64,000 nt of DNA from Microcaldota archaeon (GTDB lineage: Archaea > Micrarchaeota > Micrarchaeia > Micrarchaeales > CABMGC01), in NCBI GenBank assembly GCA_021852055.1, contig JAJZOD010000002.1:1-64000 (forward strand), in the 5' to 3' direction. Both the position numbers and the translations under genes were made by a program. Positions 8,832-17,195 of this stretch are shown piece by piece. Below the pieces are notes generated by a model that saw only the letters and a program-made list of their open reading frames with translations, made no database searches and had not been told where the DNA came from. How positions within the stretch are numbered: the first letter of the stretch is position 1; each line of letters begins with the position of its first letter.

Positions 8832-9482
8832 GACATCCTCCCGCATGTAAACGGCGTGGACATTCTCTGCGTCATGAATTCCACTCCTTTGACGCAGAGT
8901 ATGTTTTCAGTTCCTCTACAACAGCCTCCTGCTGAGATCCTACAAAATCTCCCTGAACGTAACTTCCTGCCTGTCCATCAGTAGCTCTTTTGTGTATATT
9001 TATTGATGCATTTATATATCTGCCTTCCGTTAGACCACAGATCTCACAGTAATAAACTCTTTTTGAAATTGGCATGCTCTTCATATTGCCACAGTTATTA
9101 TGGTCCTTTGTTGTATTCCTCGGGTCTACTTCCATAAATTTCATACCAGCACTTTCAGCCTTGTATGAAAGTAGTTGGGAAAACGTATTCCAGAAAGCCT
9201 TTTTGCTTCCTTCTTTATATATTTTTATCGATTTTTTGAGAAGCAGATTATAGAATCCTTTTGATAGAGCAAATTGCATGTCTATCTCCGACTGGTGTTT
9301 TGCATCTGGGTATAACCTGAATTTATATAACCTTGTGGAATCCATGTTATGTATATTGTTATTCATATTTATATGCATTATTTATGCGGTTCGCCTTCAT
9401 TCCCCCTAAAATGATGTAAGATTTCCCGCTATGCACGGTTAAAGCAGAACCTCAGTGTAATTGATTGGACAGTTCAGTCCAA
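8832..9482 (-). mobile_element. Decayed IS200/IS605-family element
   Basis: The right end reads, on the minus strand, CCACGCCGTTTAC then GGGAGGATGTCA, the usual right-end sequence of IS605-group elements. A 9-bp hairpin (CTCTGCGTC/GACGCAGAG) overlaps the end of tnpB, where a guide RNA would normally finish. The left end includes AGCGGGAAATC, GCGAACCGCATAAATAA and a short palindrome at 9467-9480. No tnpA is present. Exact ends are uncertain by a few bases. Confidence 0.8.
8872..9378 (-). pseudogene. tnpB: Internally deleted TnpB remnant
   Basis: 168 aa against about 350-400 for a full TnpB. Residues 15-55 are the usual N-terminal segment (YKFRLYPDAKHQSEID). The sequence then jumps to the C-terminal part (FWNTFSQLLSYKAESAG, VDPRNTTKD, a half-lost zinc finger with CEICG, and GRYINASINIHKRA). 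The RuvC I and II regions are missing, the usual DRD of RuvC III has become GRY, and one CxxC pair is broken. It cannot be an active nuclease, yet the frame has stayed open. Confidence 0.85.
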
Positions 9483-9518
9483 GCCTCTCTGATTTCTACA
9501 GAACCAGTATAATAACCA

Positions 9519-11168
9519 TTACGTAGAGAAACTTACTGTTGGCATAACACCATTAGGAGGATATGCTCTTATGCGTACCCATTGAATTGTGCCGGTTATA
9601 GTACCTTGCCCCGCAGCAAACATCAACGATTGTATAGGATTAGTGATATTTATGCCGCCAACATTGCCAAGATTGCCGCTCTGTGGCTGGAGGACACCAT
9701 TGCTGCCATACCAATATGGGAGGGTTGTCGATGAACCAGGTACCTCATAAACAAAAACCACATAGCTAGGGGTTGGAGGTGAGGCCGTTTCTATTCCAGA
9801 CCAGTAGCCCTCTGAAGAAACACAATCTCCGCATGGACTTGAATCAGTTAAAGATGTTCCTCCAAACCAATTTGAGTACCATTCTGTACCGCCATTGCTT
9901 ATCGCTGAAAGAAATGTATCCATTACATAAGAGCTCGAAGGCGTTGAGAATACAGCACGGACTCTGCCCGTACCATAATAGTTGCTCCATTCAGCACTGC
10001 CATAAAGACCATTGTTCACTGTAAGATTTGCAAACTGTGGATTTGTGCTTACCATAGTTACCCCAGGAGGCAATGATGTCCCAGCAAAGTTCCAGTAGCT
10101 GTTAAACACTTGCGCACCGTTATCGTATTGTGCGTATAGTTGGCTAAGTTGAGGCGCTTCCCCTGCATAATTGCCGTCATAATTTGCAGCCGTGGATAGA
10201 AATACCATATTTATATCAACAGATGACTCGGAGCCTATGCCATTAGGTAACTTTACCCAAAATATCGCACTTTGGGAATTGCTTGTGCAGCCTGACTCAC
10301 ACCAAGAATAAAGCTCCTCCGATCCTTCATAAAATCTTATGTTGCCTAAATTTTGCGATTCATGCGAGCTGTACGTTGATGGGTTGAATACTATCATTTG
10401 TTGGAATGGCGCAGCTGTTGCAGAAGGCTGAGAGTTTGTTATTGTGACTGGCACCATGAACGTAGAATTTACTGTGACTGTTGTGGGATTCGAATAGGAA
10501 GTTTTTGCCGGAGTTTCAGAATCTGTAACTGAAACATAATAAGCGTATTTTCCTGCCACAGTGGCATTTATTGAGAGTGTCTGTCCCGTTTGGCCCAAAA
10601 CCGGGACTCCTGTGCCTGTTGTGTCGTTATACCATTGATATTTGTACGGGGGCACTCCATGGGCTGCAGTAGCTGTCAGAGTAATTGTTTGGCCAACATA
10701 TGAATTAGATTGCTGAGGAGATATCGATGCTGTAAGTGGAGGGACGACAATCTTCACTGATACTGGAGAGGATGATACTGTTTTTGCCGGAGTTTCAGAA
10801 TCACTTACAGAAACATAATATTGGTATGTGCCAGGACCTGCGGCGTTGATATATAGGGTAGTGCCGGTTTGCCCGACTATTGGTGTTGAGGAGCCGCCCG
10901 TATCATTATACCACTGGAAGTAGTACGGCTGTAGACCTCCTGTTGCAGACGCAGTAAGTGTGATAACAGACGTCACGTTTGCTATAACAGACGGTGGGGA
11001 AACTGATGCACCAAGTTGTAAACCAGTTCCTGAACCGCTTCCAGGTGCGTTCAATGATGGCGCCTGGGAATGCCAAAGAAAAAGGCCCGCAACTATTGCA
11101 ATAATTAACACTACAATTACTGCTCCAATCACATGTATAGTTTTCCCATCAGCCACATTTGCACCCAA
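9519..11168 (-). CDS. Membrane-anchored surface protein with Ig-like repeats and a DUF2341-like domain
   Basis: 549 aa. An N-terminal transmembrane anchor (VIGAVIVVLIIAIVAGLFLW) leaves the rest outside the cell. Two similar Ig-like repeats follow, each with a YxxQWYNDT motif and ending YYVSVxDSETPAKT, at about 50-140 and 145-230. The C-terminal half, with FQQMIVFNPSTY and NIRFYEGSEELYSWCE, resembles DUF2341, found in archaeal surface proteins. Many N-x-S/T sites would suit glycosylation. TATA-like sequences lie upstream around 11190-11215. The binding partner is unknown. Confidence 0.8.
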   Translation of the reverse strand: MGANVADGKTIHVIGAVIVVLIIAIVAGLFLWHSQAPSLNAPGSGSGTGLQLGASVSPPSVIANVTSVITLTASATGGLQPYYFQWYNDTGGSSTPIVGQTGTTLYINAAGPGTYQYYVSVSDSETPAKTVSSSPVSVKIVVPPLTASISPQQSNSYVGQTITLTATAAHGVPPYKYQWYNDTTGTGVPVLGQTGQTLSINATVAGKYAYYVSVTDSETPAKTSYSNPTTVTVNSTFMVPVTITNSQPSATAAPFQQMIVFNPSTYSSHESQNLGNIRFYEGSEELYSWCESGCTSNSQSAIFWVKLPNGIGSESSVDINMVFLSTAANYDGNYAGEAPQLSQLYAQYDNGAQVFNSYWNFAGTSLPPGVTMVSTNPQFANLTVNNGLYGSAEWSNYYGTGRVRAVFSTPSSSYVMDTFLSAISNGGTEWYSNWFGGTSLTDSSPCGDCVSSEGYWSGIETASPPTPSYVVFVYEVPGSSTTLPYWYGSNGVLQPQSGNLGNVGGINITNPIQSLMFAAGQGTITGTIQWVRIRAYPPNGVMPTVSFST

Positions 11169-11240
11169 TACAGCTTACTTAAATATGCTTACTTAAGAAA
11201 TATTTATAAATCTTATGGTCTTACAGTGCTGTGAGACATT

Positions 11241-11268
11241 AAGAACATAAGTCAAAGAACATAAGTCA
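11241..11268. repeat. 14-bp perfect tandem repeat (AAGAACATAAGTCA x2)
   Basis: Two direct copies in the intergenic region between the surface-protein promoter and the mtnA terminator. No function is evident; it may be a slippage product or a weak regulator site. Confidence 0.6.
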
Positions 11269-11333
11269 ATAACTACCACATTTATCCTTTGTTGTTTATT
11301 GCCACAAGGTAAACTTCTTTACTAGTATACTCT

Positions 11334-11354
11334 AGGGCAATCCGCCTTTGCCCT
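11334..11354 (-). terminator. Hairpin downstream of mtnA, possible terminator
   Basis: A perfect 7-bp stem AGGGCAA/TTGCCCT with a 7-base loop, about 100 bases beyond the mtnA stop and beyond the IS-like right end. It could be a terminator, a leftover IS subterminal hairpin, or both. Confidence 0.35.
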
Positions 11355-11384
11355 GGTGCCAAATTTAGTAACGTAATGGCTCGC

Positions 11385-12700
11385 TTTCCTCCAATTCGTA
11401 AACGGCGTGGAGTTTCTCGCTCACGTTGTTAAGAAAAAGCTGTGCAGTGCATGGTTCAAAGCTTTACCATGCTTCCAGGCGTCTTCAAAAGCCTTGGGAT
11501 AGACGCACTATACGGCGCTTGTACTACTCCCAATTCTGTTACAATAGCCGATACATACTCCGGCGGAGTTCTGTCGAATGCAGGATTAAGCACCCCCACG
11601 CCCTTTGGAACAACAGTTGTGCCCCCAAGCAAAGTCTCAACCTCTTCCGGCCTTCTCTGCTCTATTCTTACGCTTTCAACATTATGCAAAATGTCGAATG
11701 TCGATGTCGGAGCCGCAACATATGTCTTCATGTTGAGCTCTTTCGCCATCATCGCAAGACCGAAAGTTCCTATCTTGTTATAAATAGTGCCGCACTCTTT
11801 TGTACGTGCTGCAAGTATCCTGTCTGCGCCAGCCCACACTGCCGTTGCCTTCTCCTCGCGCATAATGTGTCCGGCCATATTGTCTGTTATTACCTGCACA
11901 GGTATGCTGTCTTTGTGGAGTTCCCACGCCGTAAGCCTTGCTCCTTGATAAAGCGGCGCAGTGTATGTAGCCAGCACCTTGAATCTGATTCCGTCTGACC
12001 ACGCTGCCCTAAGCGGTGCGGTGGCTGTGCCCAGCCCATCACACGCAAGCGTGCCTGCATTGCATACAGTTACAAGAACATCGCCGTCGTTTATTAACTT
12101 TTTTCCATGCCTGCCTATCTCATAAGTGGCATTTATGTTGCTCTGCTGAATCTTCTTTGCGGTTGATATAGCCTCTTCCTTCACTTCTGAAGGCGTCTTC
12201 CCGTTTTTGATTGCAGCGAAGACAAGCTCTTGTATAACTTTCACTCCCCAGCTCAGATTTACTGCTGTAGGTCTTGCCTCGGCAAGCTGTTTCCCCTGCT
12301 CGGTTATGTTTTTCAGTATGTCGCTGTTTGAATTCACCGAGTTATTGGCTATCATAGCTGTGCCATATGCCCCTGCCTCACCCAATATCGGTGCACCCCG
12401 TATCTCAAGTTTCTGTATGGCCCTGATAAGTCTGCCAAGGTCTTTTGTGGAGCTGTAAACCTCTTTCCACGGTATCTGTGTGTTGTCCAGCCACACTATC
12501 TCCTCCTTGGCTTCATCCCATGTTATCGGTACAATTCTTGTTGCAGAGCCAATTTTTTCCATACATACCAATTATTGTTTCATATCTGTGACATCCATAT
12601 TGTTTACATAGTTACCCATGTTTATATACCTTATTTATGCAGTTCGCTCTCATCCAACCGTTAAAACATGTGGGATTTCCCGCTCACGCATTTAATGCAG
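11385..12700 (-). mobile_element. IS200/IS605-like ends enclosing mtnA
   Basis: At 12587-12690 (minus strand) the sequence AGCGGGAAATCCCACAT, GCGAACTGCATAAATAA and TATATAAACATG matches the left end of the 8.8-9.5 kb IS copy. It even includes 15 codons (MGNYVNNMDVTDMKQ, stop) resembling the TnpB N-terminus MNNNIHNMDST. At 11385-11430 the sequence GAGAAACTCCACGCCGTTTAC then GGAGG matches the right end, with a degenerate tip. mtnA fills the space where tnpB would be, in the same orientation. Confidence 0.65.
11456..12562 (-). CDS. mtnA: S-methyl-5-thioribose-1-phosphate isomerase / ribose-1,5-bisphosphate isomerase-like protein
   Basis: Aldose-ketose isomerase of the eIF2B-like fold, acting in methylthioadenosine salvage or, in some archaea, AMP/ribose-bisphosphate metabolism. 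Marks: RGAPILGEAGAYG, catalytic Cys in TVCNAGTLACDGLGT, catalytic Asp in ITDNMAGHIM, and WAGADRILA followed by NKIGTFGLA. Length 368 aa from ATG 12562 (a TTG at 12571 is also possible). It follows directly on a fossil tnpB start, so its promoter is probably the TATA sequence inside the IS left end. Confidence 0.88.
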   Translation of the reverse strand: MEKIGSATRIVPITWDEAKEEIVWLDNTQIPWKEVYSSTKDLGRLIRAIQKLEIRGAPILGEAGAYGTAMIANNSVNSNSDILKNITEQGKQLAEARPTAVNLSWGVKVIQELVFAAIKNGKTPSEVKEEAISTAKKIQQSNINATYEIGRHGKKLINDGDVLVTVCNAGTLACDGLGTATAPLRAAWSDGIRFKVLATYTAPLYQGARLTAWELHKDSIPVQVITDNMAGHIMREEKATAVWAGADRILAARTKECGTIYNKIGTFGLAMMAKELNMKTYVAAPTSTFDILHNVESVRIEQRRPEEVETLLGGTTVVPKGVGVLNPAFDRTPPEYVSAIVTELGVVQAPYSASIPRLLKTPGSMVKL

Positions 12701-12769
12701 GAAATTATGCTCTGCATCTAGTTTTGCCAGTGTATCTGGCACGACTACAGCTTGTCAATATCTGTCTGG
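12570..12769. other. Intergenic region between mtnA and cdc6
   Basis: About 200 bases carrying the IS-like left end with TATA-like TATATAAAC (12622-12630) and CATAAATAAG. The rest, 12700-12769, follows the cdc6 stop and shows no gene. The TATA position would start transcripts near 12600, giving a leader of about 40 bases for mtnA. Confidence 0.5.
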
Positions 12770-14038
12770 CTACTGAAATCCTTCCGCATCTGTTGTATCT
12801 GTGTGCAAAGGCCTGCTTTCTGCGCCAGAATTCTGCTCATCAGGTTGCGTGTTAAACAGGCTTTTTTCTATCATCTCCTTTATCTTTTCAGGCTGGTACA
12901 TGAGCTTAACAAGCCTCGTATGCCCACGAACCCCCTTGCCTGATTCATAACTCGTTACTATGCCCTGCATCTGCAGGTCTGTGACGTACCTTCTGTAAAG
13001 CCGTGCGCCTTTAGTCTCTTTATGCAAAGACTGGGTTATCGACACATATCTGTCGTATATCTCGCCACTAAGCAGAAAAGCATCGTCCTGCTTATCTAAT
13101 TTTTTGTATCTGCCTCCTGTTAAAGACATTACGGCTATGGCATATACTATTAGCCGCTGATGCTCTGGTAGCGTGCCTATGACTTCATAAGCTATCTCCT
13201 CCTCTGCTATGCGTGCAGCATCACCTACGTCATTTACGGTTATGCTCTTCCCGCCCCTGTTCTCTGCTATCTCACCTGCCTTTGTTATTATCTTAAGTGC
13301 AAGCCGTGCGTCGCCGCTCTCCTTTGCCGCTATTGCAGAAGCAAGATTTATTGACGCCTGGTCAACTACCCCTGGTCTGAATCCTTTTACTACCCTATCA
13401 TTCAATATGGCTGACAACTCCGAAGAGTTATATGGTGGAAAGGCTATCTCGTTTTCATAAAGCGTAGACAGGCTCCTAGGGTCAAGCTCTTCCTTGAAAG
13501 AGAGCTTGTTCGACACTCCTATTATTGTTATGCCACCTGATTTTATGTCGCTGTTAGCCCTAGTGAGAGTGTACACAAGGTCGTCAAGATCCCTTATAAT
13601 GTCAAGTTCATCAAGTACTACTATGAGTATTTTGTTATCCTCCTCCATCCAGCTTATTATCTTTTCGTATATGTCTATTATTCCCAAACCCCTTTTAGCA
13701 TACATTGGTATGTGGTCGCTGGCTATCTTGCTGAGGACCCTGTAGCGCGAGTTGTATATCCTGCAGTTTACATAAGTTATCTTTGCCTTGACAACAGGCA
13801 GAAGCCTCACCCTCTCTACTACATATTTTATGCTCGATGTCTTGCCTGTGCCTGTCTTACCATATATGAATACATTCCTCCCGCGCTCTCCACGCAGAGA
13901 CGGCGTCAGTGCCTTTTCTATCTCGTTTATCTGCCTGTCCCTAAAGAGGAGCTTGTCAGGAACATAATGCGGCGAGAGAACCTCTCTGTACGCAAATATC
14001 TCCGACTCCTTAAAAAGCTCTGCAAACGGTTCAGCCAA
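12770..14038 (-). CDS. cdc6: Orc1/Cdc6 replication initiator
   Basis: AAA+ ATPase that binds archaeal replication origins and helps load MCM. Visible: Walker A GKTGTGKTSS (about 62-71), Walker B IVVLDELD, sensor region ITIIGVSNKLSF, then a C-terminal winged helix (about 300-400; YVTDLQMQGIVTSYESGKGV). Length 422 aa is standard. It begins one base after the mrp-like gene ends, so the two are cotranscribed. The short C-terminal tail after about 395 is not conserved. Confidence 0.95.
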   Translation of the reverse strand: MAEPFAELFKESEIFAYREVLSPHYVPDKLLFRDRQINEIEKALTPSLRGERGRNVFIYGKTGTGKTSSIKYVVERVRLLPVVKAKITYVNCRIYNSRYRVLSKIASDHIPMYAKRGLGIIDIYEKIISWMEEDNKILIVVLDELDIIRDLDDLVYTLTRANSDIKSGGITIIGVSNKLSFKEELDPRSLSTLYENEIAFPPYNSSELSAILNDRVVKGFRPGVVDQASINLASAIAAKESGDARLALKIITKAGEIAENRGGKSITVNDVGDAARIAEEEIAYEVIGTLPEHQRLIVYAIAVMSLTGGRYKKLDKQDDAFLLSGEIYDRYVSITQSLHKETKGARLYRRYVTDLQMQGIVTSYESGKGVRGHTRLVKLMYQPEKIKEMIEKSLFNTQPDEQNSGAESRPLHTDTTDAEGFQ

Positions 14039-14845
14039 TCAATCGCCCACTATCCTATCTACAATATTTATGTACTCCTTTTTAATCTTTTCATCTTCAA
14101 GAACAGCTATCCTCCCAAGATCGCTGAAACCTGACAATGAAGGGTCAAGCTTTATAAAGCCAAGGACATCACAGCCAAGTGCCTCAGCAACCTCTCTGCC
14201 TCCTTTAATATTTCCGTCGGACATGTTTTCTACTACACCGAGGATAGCCACGCCGAGCCGTTTCGCCATCATACCTGATCGTATTGCGTTTATTGCAGGT
14301 ATATGCTGTGGTGTAGTGACAATCACAAAACCCTTAAGGTCCAGAAGCTGTATTATAGAAAGCGGCGAATCGCTCGTACCCGGAGGCATGTCTATTATGA
14401 GGTAATCGAGCTCTCCCCATTCTGCATTCTCAAGAAACTCGGATATCATCTTGCCTACCATCGGGCCTCTCCATATTATGGGCTTTTTGCTGTCATCCAC
14501 GAACATCGATGTCGAGAGTACTTTTACTCCATCCTTCTCAATAGGCATTATGGGATATCCGTCAGGTGCAGCAGCGTTAATTCCAAGGAACATGGAGATG
14601 TTCGGGCAGTCTATATCCGCGTCCAACAATCCCACTTTATAGCCCATGCCTTTCAATGTATATGCTATATTTACTGCTGTGGTTGTTTTCCCAACACCTC
14701 CCTTTGCGCTGTATATGCCTATCTTATTTTTTATACGGGCTAACTTCTCACGTATCCTTTTCTTCTGCTCTATGACTTTTAACATTGAAGGGTGCATGGT
14801 CATTTTATGTGGTGCGCCTCCCTCCAAGCCCTGCTCTGTATCCAT
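14039..14845 (-). CDS. Mrp/NBP35-type P-loop ATPase lacking the CPxC motif
   Basis: 268 aa. Deviant Walker A YSAKGGVGKTTTAVN, LLDADIDCPNISMFLG and LIIDMPPGTSDSPLSI are typical of the Mrp/ApbC iron-sulfur carrier family. Family members normally have a CPxC pair after VVENMS; here VVENMSDG runs straight into NIKGGREVAEALG and the pair is gone. It may not bridge a 4Fe-4S cluster in the usual way. The tight coupling to cdc6 leaves open a ParA-like role, which is inference only. Confidence 0.85.
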   Translation of the reverse strand: MDTEQGLEGGAPHKMTMHPSMLKVIEQKKRIREKLARIKNKIGIYSAKGGVGKTTTAVNIAYTLKGMGYKVGLLDADIDCPNISMFLGINAAAPDGYPIMPIEKDGVKVLSTSMFVDDSKKPIIWRGPMVGKMISEFLENAEWGELDYLIIDMPPGTSDSPLSIIQLLDLKGFVIVTTPQHIPAINAIRSGMMAKRLGVAILGVVENMSDGNIKGGREVAEALGCDVLGFIKLDPSLSGFSDLGRIAVLEDEKIKKEYINIVDRIVGD

Positions 14846-15150
14846 GCTTCAACCTCCTGCTTATTCTCTCATGTTAATCTTATATCTTTTTGCAATTAAG
14901 CCAAGCAAGCAGATACAAAGCCCACTGCACTGCTGCGCTAGGGCATGTAAATGCATATATACCTCCTAATGTTCCGTATACTGCCGTCAGGCGCGCCACG
15001 CAAATTCAAATGCCTACTGGACAGTATAAAGCATAATGCCGTACAAGAAAGTTATATAAGCCTTTAACTCTATATAATATAAAAGTCTTATATCTTATAT
15101 AAAGTCTTTTTATTTAAGAAAATATTTAAGAAAAACAAAAGGCGTATATT
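14846..15150. promoter_or_regulatory. Divergent AT-rich promoter region with a dyad; possible origin region
   Basis: 305 bases between the cdc6 operon and psmA with no gene. An imperfect inverted repeat, TATACTGCCGTCAGGC (14977-14992) and GCCTACTGGACAGTATA (15012-15028), lies near the middle. From 15060 to 15130 it is very AT-rich with several TATA-like stretches; AATATTTAAG (15121-15130) is about 25 bp from the psmA ATG, suggesting a leaderless psmA mRNA. Confidence 0.5.
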
Positions 15151-15846
15151 ATGTATCCGAACGTACAGGCTTATGACAGGGGTGTGATGTTCAACCCGGA
15201 TGGACGTCTATTTCAGGTAGAATATGCAAAAGAAGCTGTAAGAAAAGGAGCAACCTCCATAGGCCTTATAGCTAAGGACAGCGTTGTCTTTGTTGCGCAT
15301 AAAAATATAACAGAGCCTCTTGCAATACCTGCCACAATACAAAAAGTTTTCAGGATAGACTCGCACATAGGCGCTACGTACAGTGGCATGGTTGCAGACG
15401 GTCTTCACATTATAGACGTTGCAAGGAACGGAGCACAGAATCACAGGCTTGTTTATGACGATGTAAAATCTGTAGAGGCCCTGGCAAAGGACATCTCAGC
15501 TTATATGATGCAGGCAACGCAATACGGAGGCCTGCGGCCGTATGCAGTCTCATTCCTTGTAGGAGGCATAGACACAACGCCTCGTCTATTCGAGATAGAG
15601 CCTGGCGCTTCATTTCTGGGATACAAAGCCGATGCGATAGGCGTTGGCAAAAAGACAGCGACAGAGATACTGCTCAAAGAGTACAAGGACAATATCTCGT
15701 TTGACGATGCAATCAGGCTCGGCATAAAGATTATACGTAAGATAAGCGAGGACAAGCTTGTCAAGGAAAGTTTAGACATAGGCTATGTCGAAAGCGGCTC
15801 TGACTATAAACTTCTCTCTTCAGAAGAGATAAGCCAGTACCTGTAA
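15151..15846 (+). CDS. psmA: Proteasome alpha subunit
   Basis: Structural ring subunit of the 20S proteasome that gates substrate entry. The N-terminal YDRGVMFNPDGRLFQVEYA is the alpha-subunit signature, and 231 aa is usual. It heads the conserved archaeal superoperon psmA-SBDS-rrp4-rrp41-rrp42-L37Ae. A TATA-like box 25 bp upstream suggests a start at or near the ATG. Confidence 0.96.
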   Translation: MYPNVQAYDRGVMFNPDGRLFQVEYAKEAVRKGATSIGLIAKDSVVFVAHKNITEPLAIPATIQKVFRIDSHIGATYSGMVADGLHIIDVARNGAQNHRLVYDDVKSVEALAKDISAYMMQATQYGGLRPYAVSFLVGGIDTTPRLFEIEPGASFLGYKADAIGVGKKTATEILLKEYKDNISFDDAIRLGIKIIRKISEDKLVKESLDIGYVESGSDYKLLSSEEISQYL

Positions 15847-15849
15847 TCA

Positions 15850-16542
15850 GTGAACAGAATGTCAAAGACTGTAGTCGCCAAATACTCCCACATGGGAGAA
15901 GAGTTCGAGATCTTTGTCGACTCTGATCTGGCGTACGATTTTATAATAGGAAAGATAAAGGATCCCCTCAAGGTGCTTCAGGCAGAGGAGGTTTTCAAGG
16001 ATGCAAACAAAGGGGAGCGCCAGAGCCAGGACAAGATAAAGAAGGTTTTTAACACAACAGACATAATACAGATAACCGAAACAATACTCAAAAAAGGGGA
16101 AGTCCCTATAACAACAGAACAGAGAAATAAGCTTGTGCAGGAGAAGAAGAAACAGATAATAAACATAATAGCCATAAACTCCATAGACCCGCGCACAAAC
16201 GCTCCCCACACATCGCAGCGAATAGAGTCTGCCATGGAACAGGCAAGGGTAAACATAGAGCCGTTTAAGAGTGCAACCGAACAGGTAGAAGCTGTCCTAA
16301 AGCGCATAAACCCCATACTGCCCATAAAGTTTGCTACTATGAAGATAGAAGTGAATATACCTGCATCATACGCAAACAGGTGCTACGGAGTGCTGAAACA
16401 TTACGGCATTAAATCGGAAGAGTGGCTCTCAAACGGCTCGCTAAAGGCGAACCTGGAATTTCCAGCAGGCCTTCGCGATGAGATATTAGAAAAGCTGAAC
16501 AGCCTCACAAAAGGCGAAATTCAGATAAAGACAGAGGTATAA
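15850..16542 (+). CDS. sdo1: SBDS/Sdo1 ribosome maturation protein
   Basis: Shwachman-Bodian-Diamond syndrome family protein, involved in releasing aIF6 and maturing the 50S subunit. The N-terminal FYSH domain has FEIFVDSDLAYDF, then QITETILKKGEVPITTEQRN, and a three-helix middle plus ferredoxin-like C-terminal domain follow. 230 aa. GTG 15850 lies three bases after psmA; ATG 15859 is an alternative start. Confidence 0.94.
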   Translation: MNRMSKTVVAKYSHMGEEFEIFVDSDLAYDFIIGKIKDPLKVLQAEEVFKDANKGERQSQDKIKKVFNTTDIIQITETILKKGEVPITTEQRNKLVQEKKKQIINIIAINSIDPRTNAPHTSQRIESAMEQARVNIEPFKSATEQVEAVLKRINPILPIKFATMKIEVNIPASYANRCYGVLKHYGIKSEEWLSNGSLKANLEFPAGLRDEILEKLNSLTKGEIQIKTEV

Positions 16543-16544
16543 AA

Positions 16545-17195
16545 ATGAAAAGAATAATAGTTCCAGGGGATCTGGTAGAGGATAAGCCTCTACATCTAAT
16601 GGACACATTTATAGAAGAGAACAAAACATATGCTACAGTTATAAGCATATACGACGATGAAAAGAAGTCGCTTGTGCCACTGGAAGGGCTATGGTATCCA
16701 CAAAGGGACGAGCCAGTGATAGGCGTTATAGAAGAGGCGAAACTCAATACATACACAGTCCAGCTTTCTGCGCCTTACAAAGGCATAATAATCTCAAAAT
16801 ACACAGAAGGCAAGATAGAAAACGGCGATATGGTTGAGGCATATGTCAAGGAGCTTGATAAAACAGGCACTGTAGTGCTGTCAAGGCCAAGGGTTCTTCA
16901 TGGCGGTAAAATAGTCATCATAAGGCCTGCAAAGGTGCACCGCCTTCTGGGTAGGGCCAACACAATGGTAAAGCAGATATCAGACGGCACAGGGGCTATG
17001 ATAAAGGTAGGCATGAACGGTGCAGTATGGCTCAAAGGCGGCAATATAGATATAGCAACCGATGCTGTTTTGCGCATCCAGAACGAAGCGCACATCTCAG
17101 GGCTAACTGAAAGAATAGGTAATATGGTAAAAGACACTGCACCTAAAAATGCATCAGAGCCACAAGCACCAAAAAAGCATGAGGAATCTGCATGA
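16545..17195 (+). CDS. rrp4: Exosome RNA-binding subunit Rrp4
   Basis: Cap protein of the archaeal RNA-degrading exosome. N-terminal domain starts MKRIIVPGDLVEDKP; an S1 domain lies at about 60-125 and a KH-type region (LLGRANTMVKQISDGTGA) at about 130-190. 216 aa with a charged tail. It starts two bases after sdo1 and overlaps rrp41 by four bases. Confidence 0.95.
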   Translation: MKRIIVPGDLVEDKPLHLMDTFIEENKTYATVISIYDDEKKSLVPLEGLWYPQRDEPVIGVIEEAKLNTYTVQLSAPYKGIIISKYTEGKIENGDMVEAYVKELDKTGTVVLSRPRVLHGGKIVIIRPAKVHRLLGRANTMVKQISDGTGAMIKVGMNGAVWLKGGNIDIATDAVLRIQNEAHISGLTERIGNMVKDTAPKNASEPQAPKKHEESA

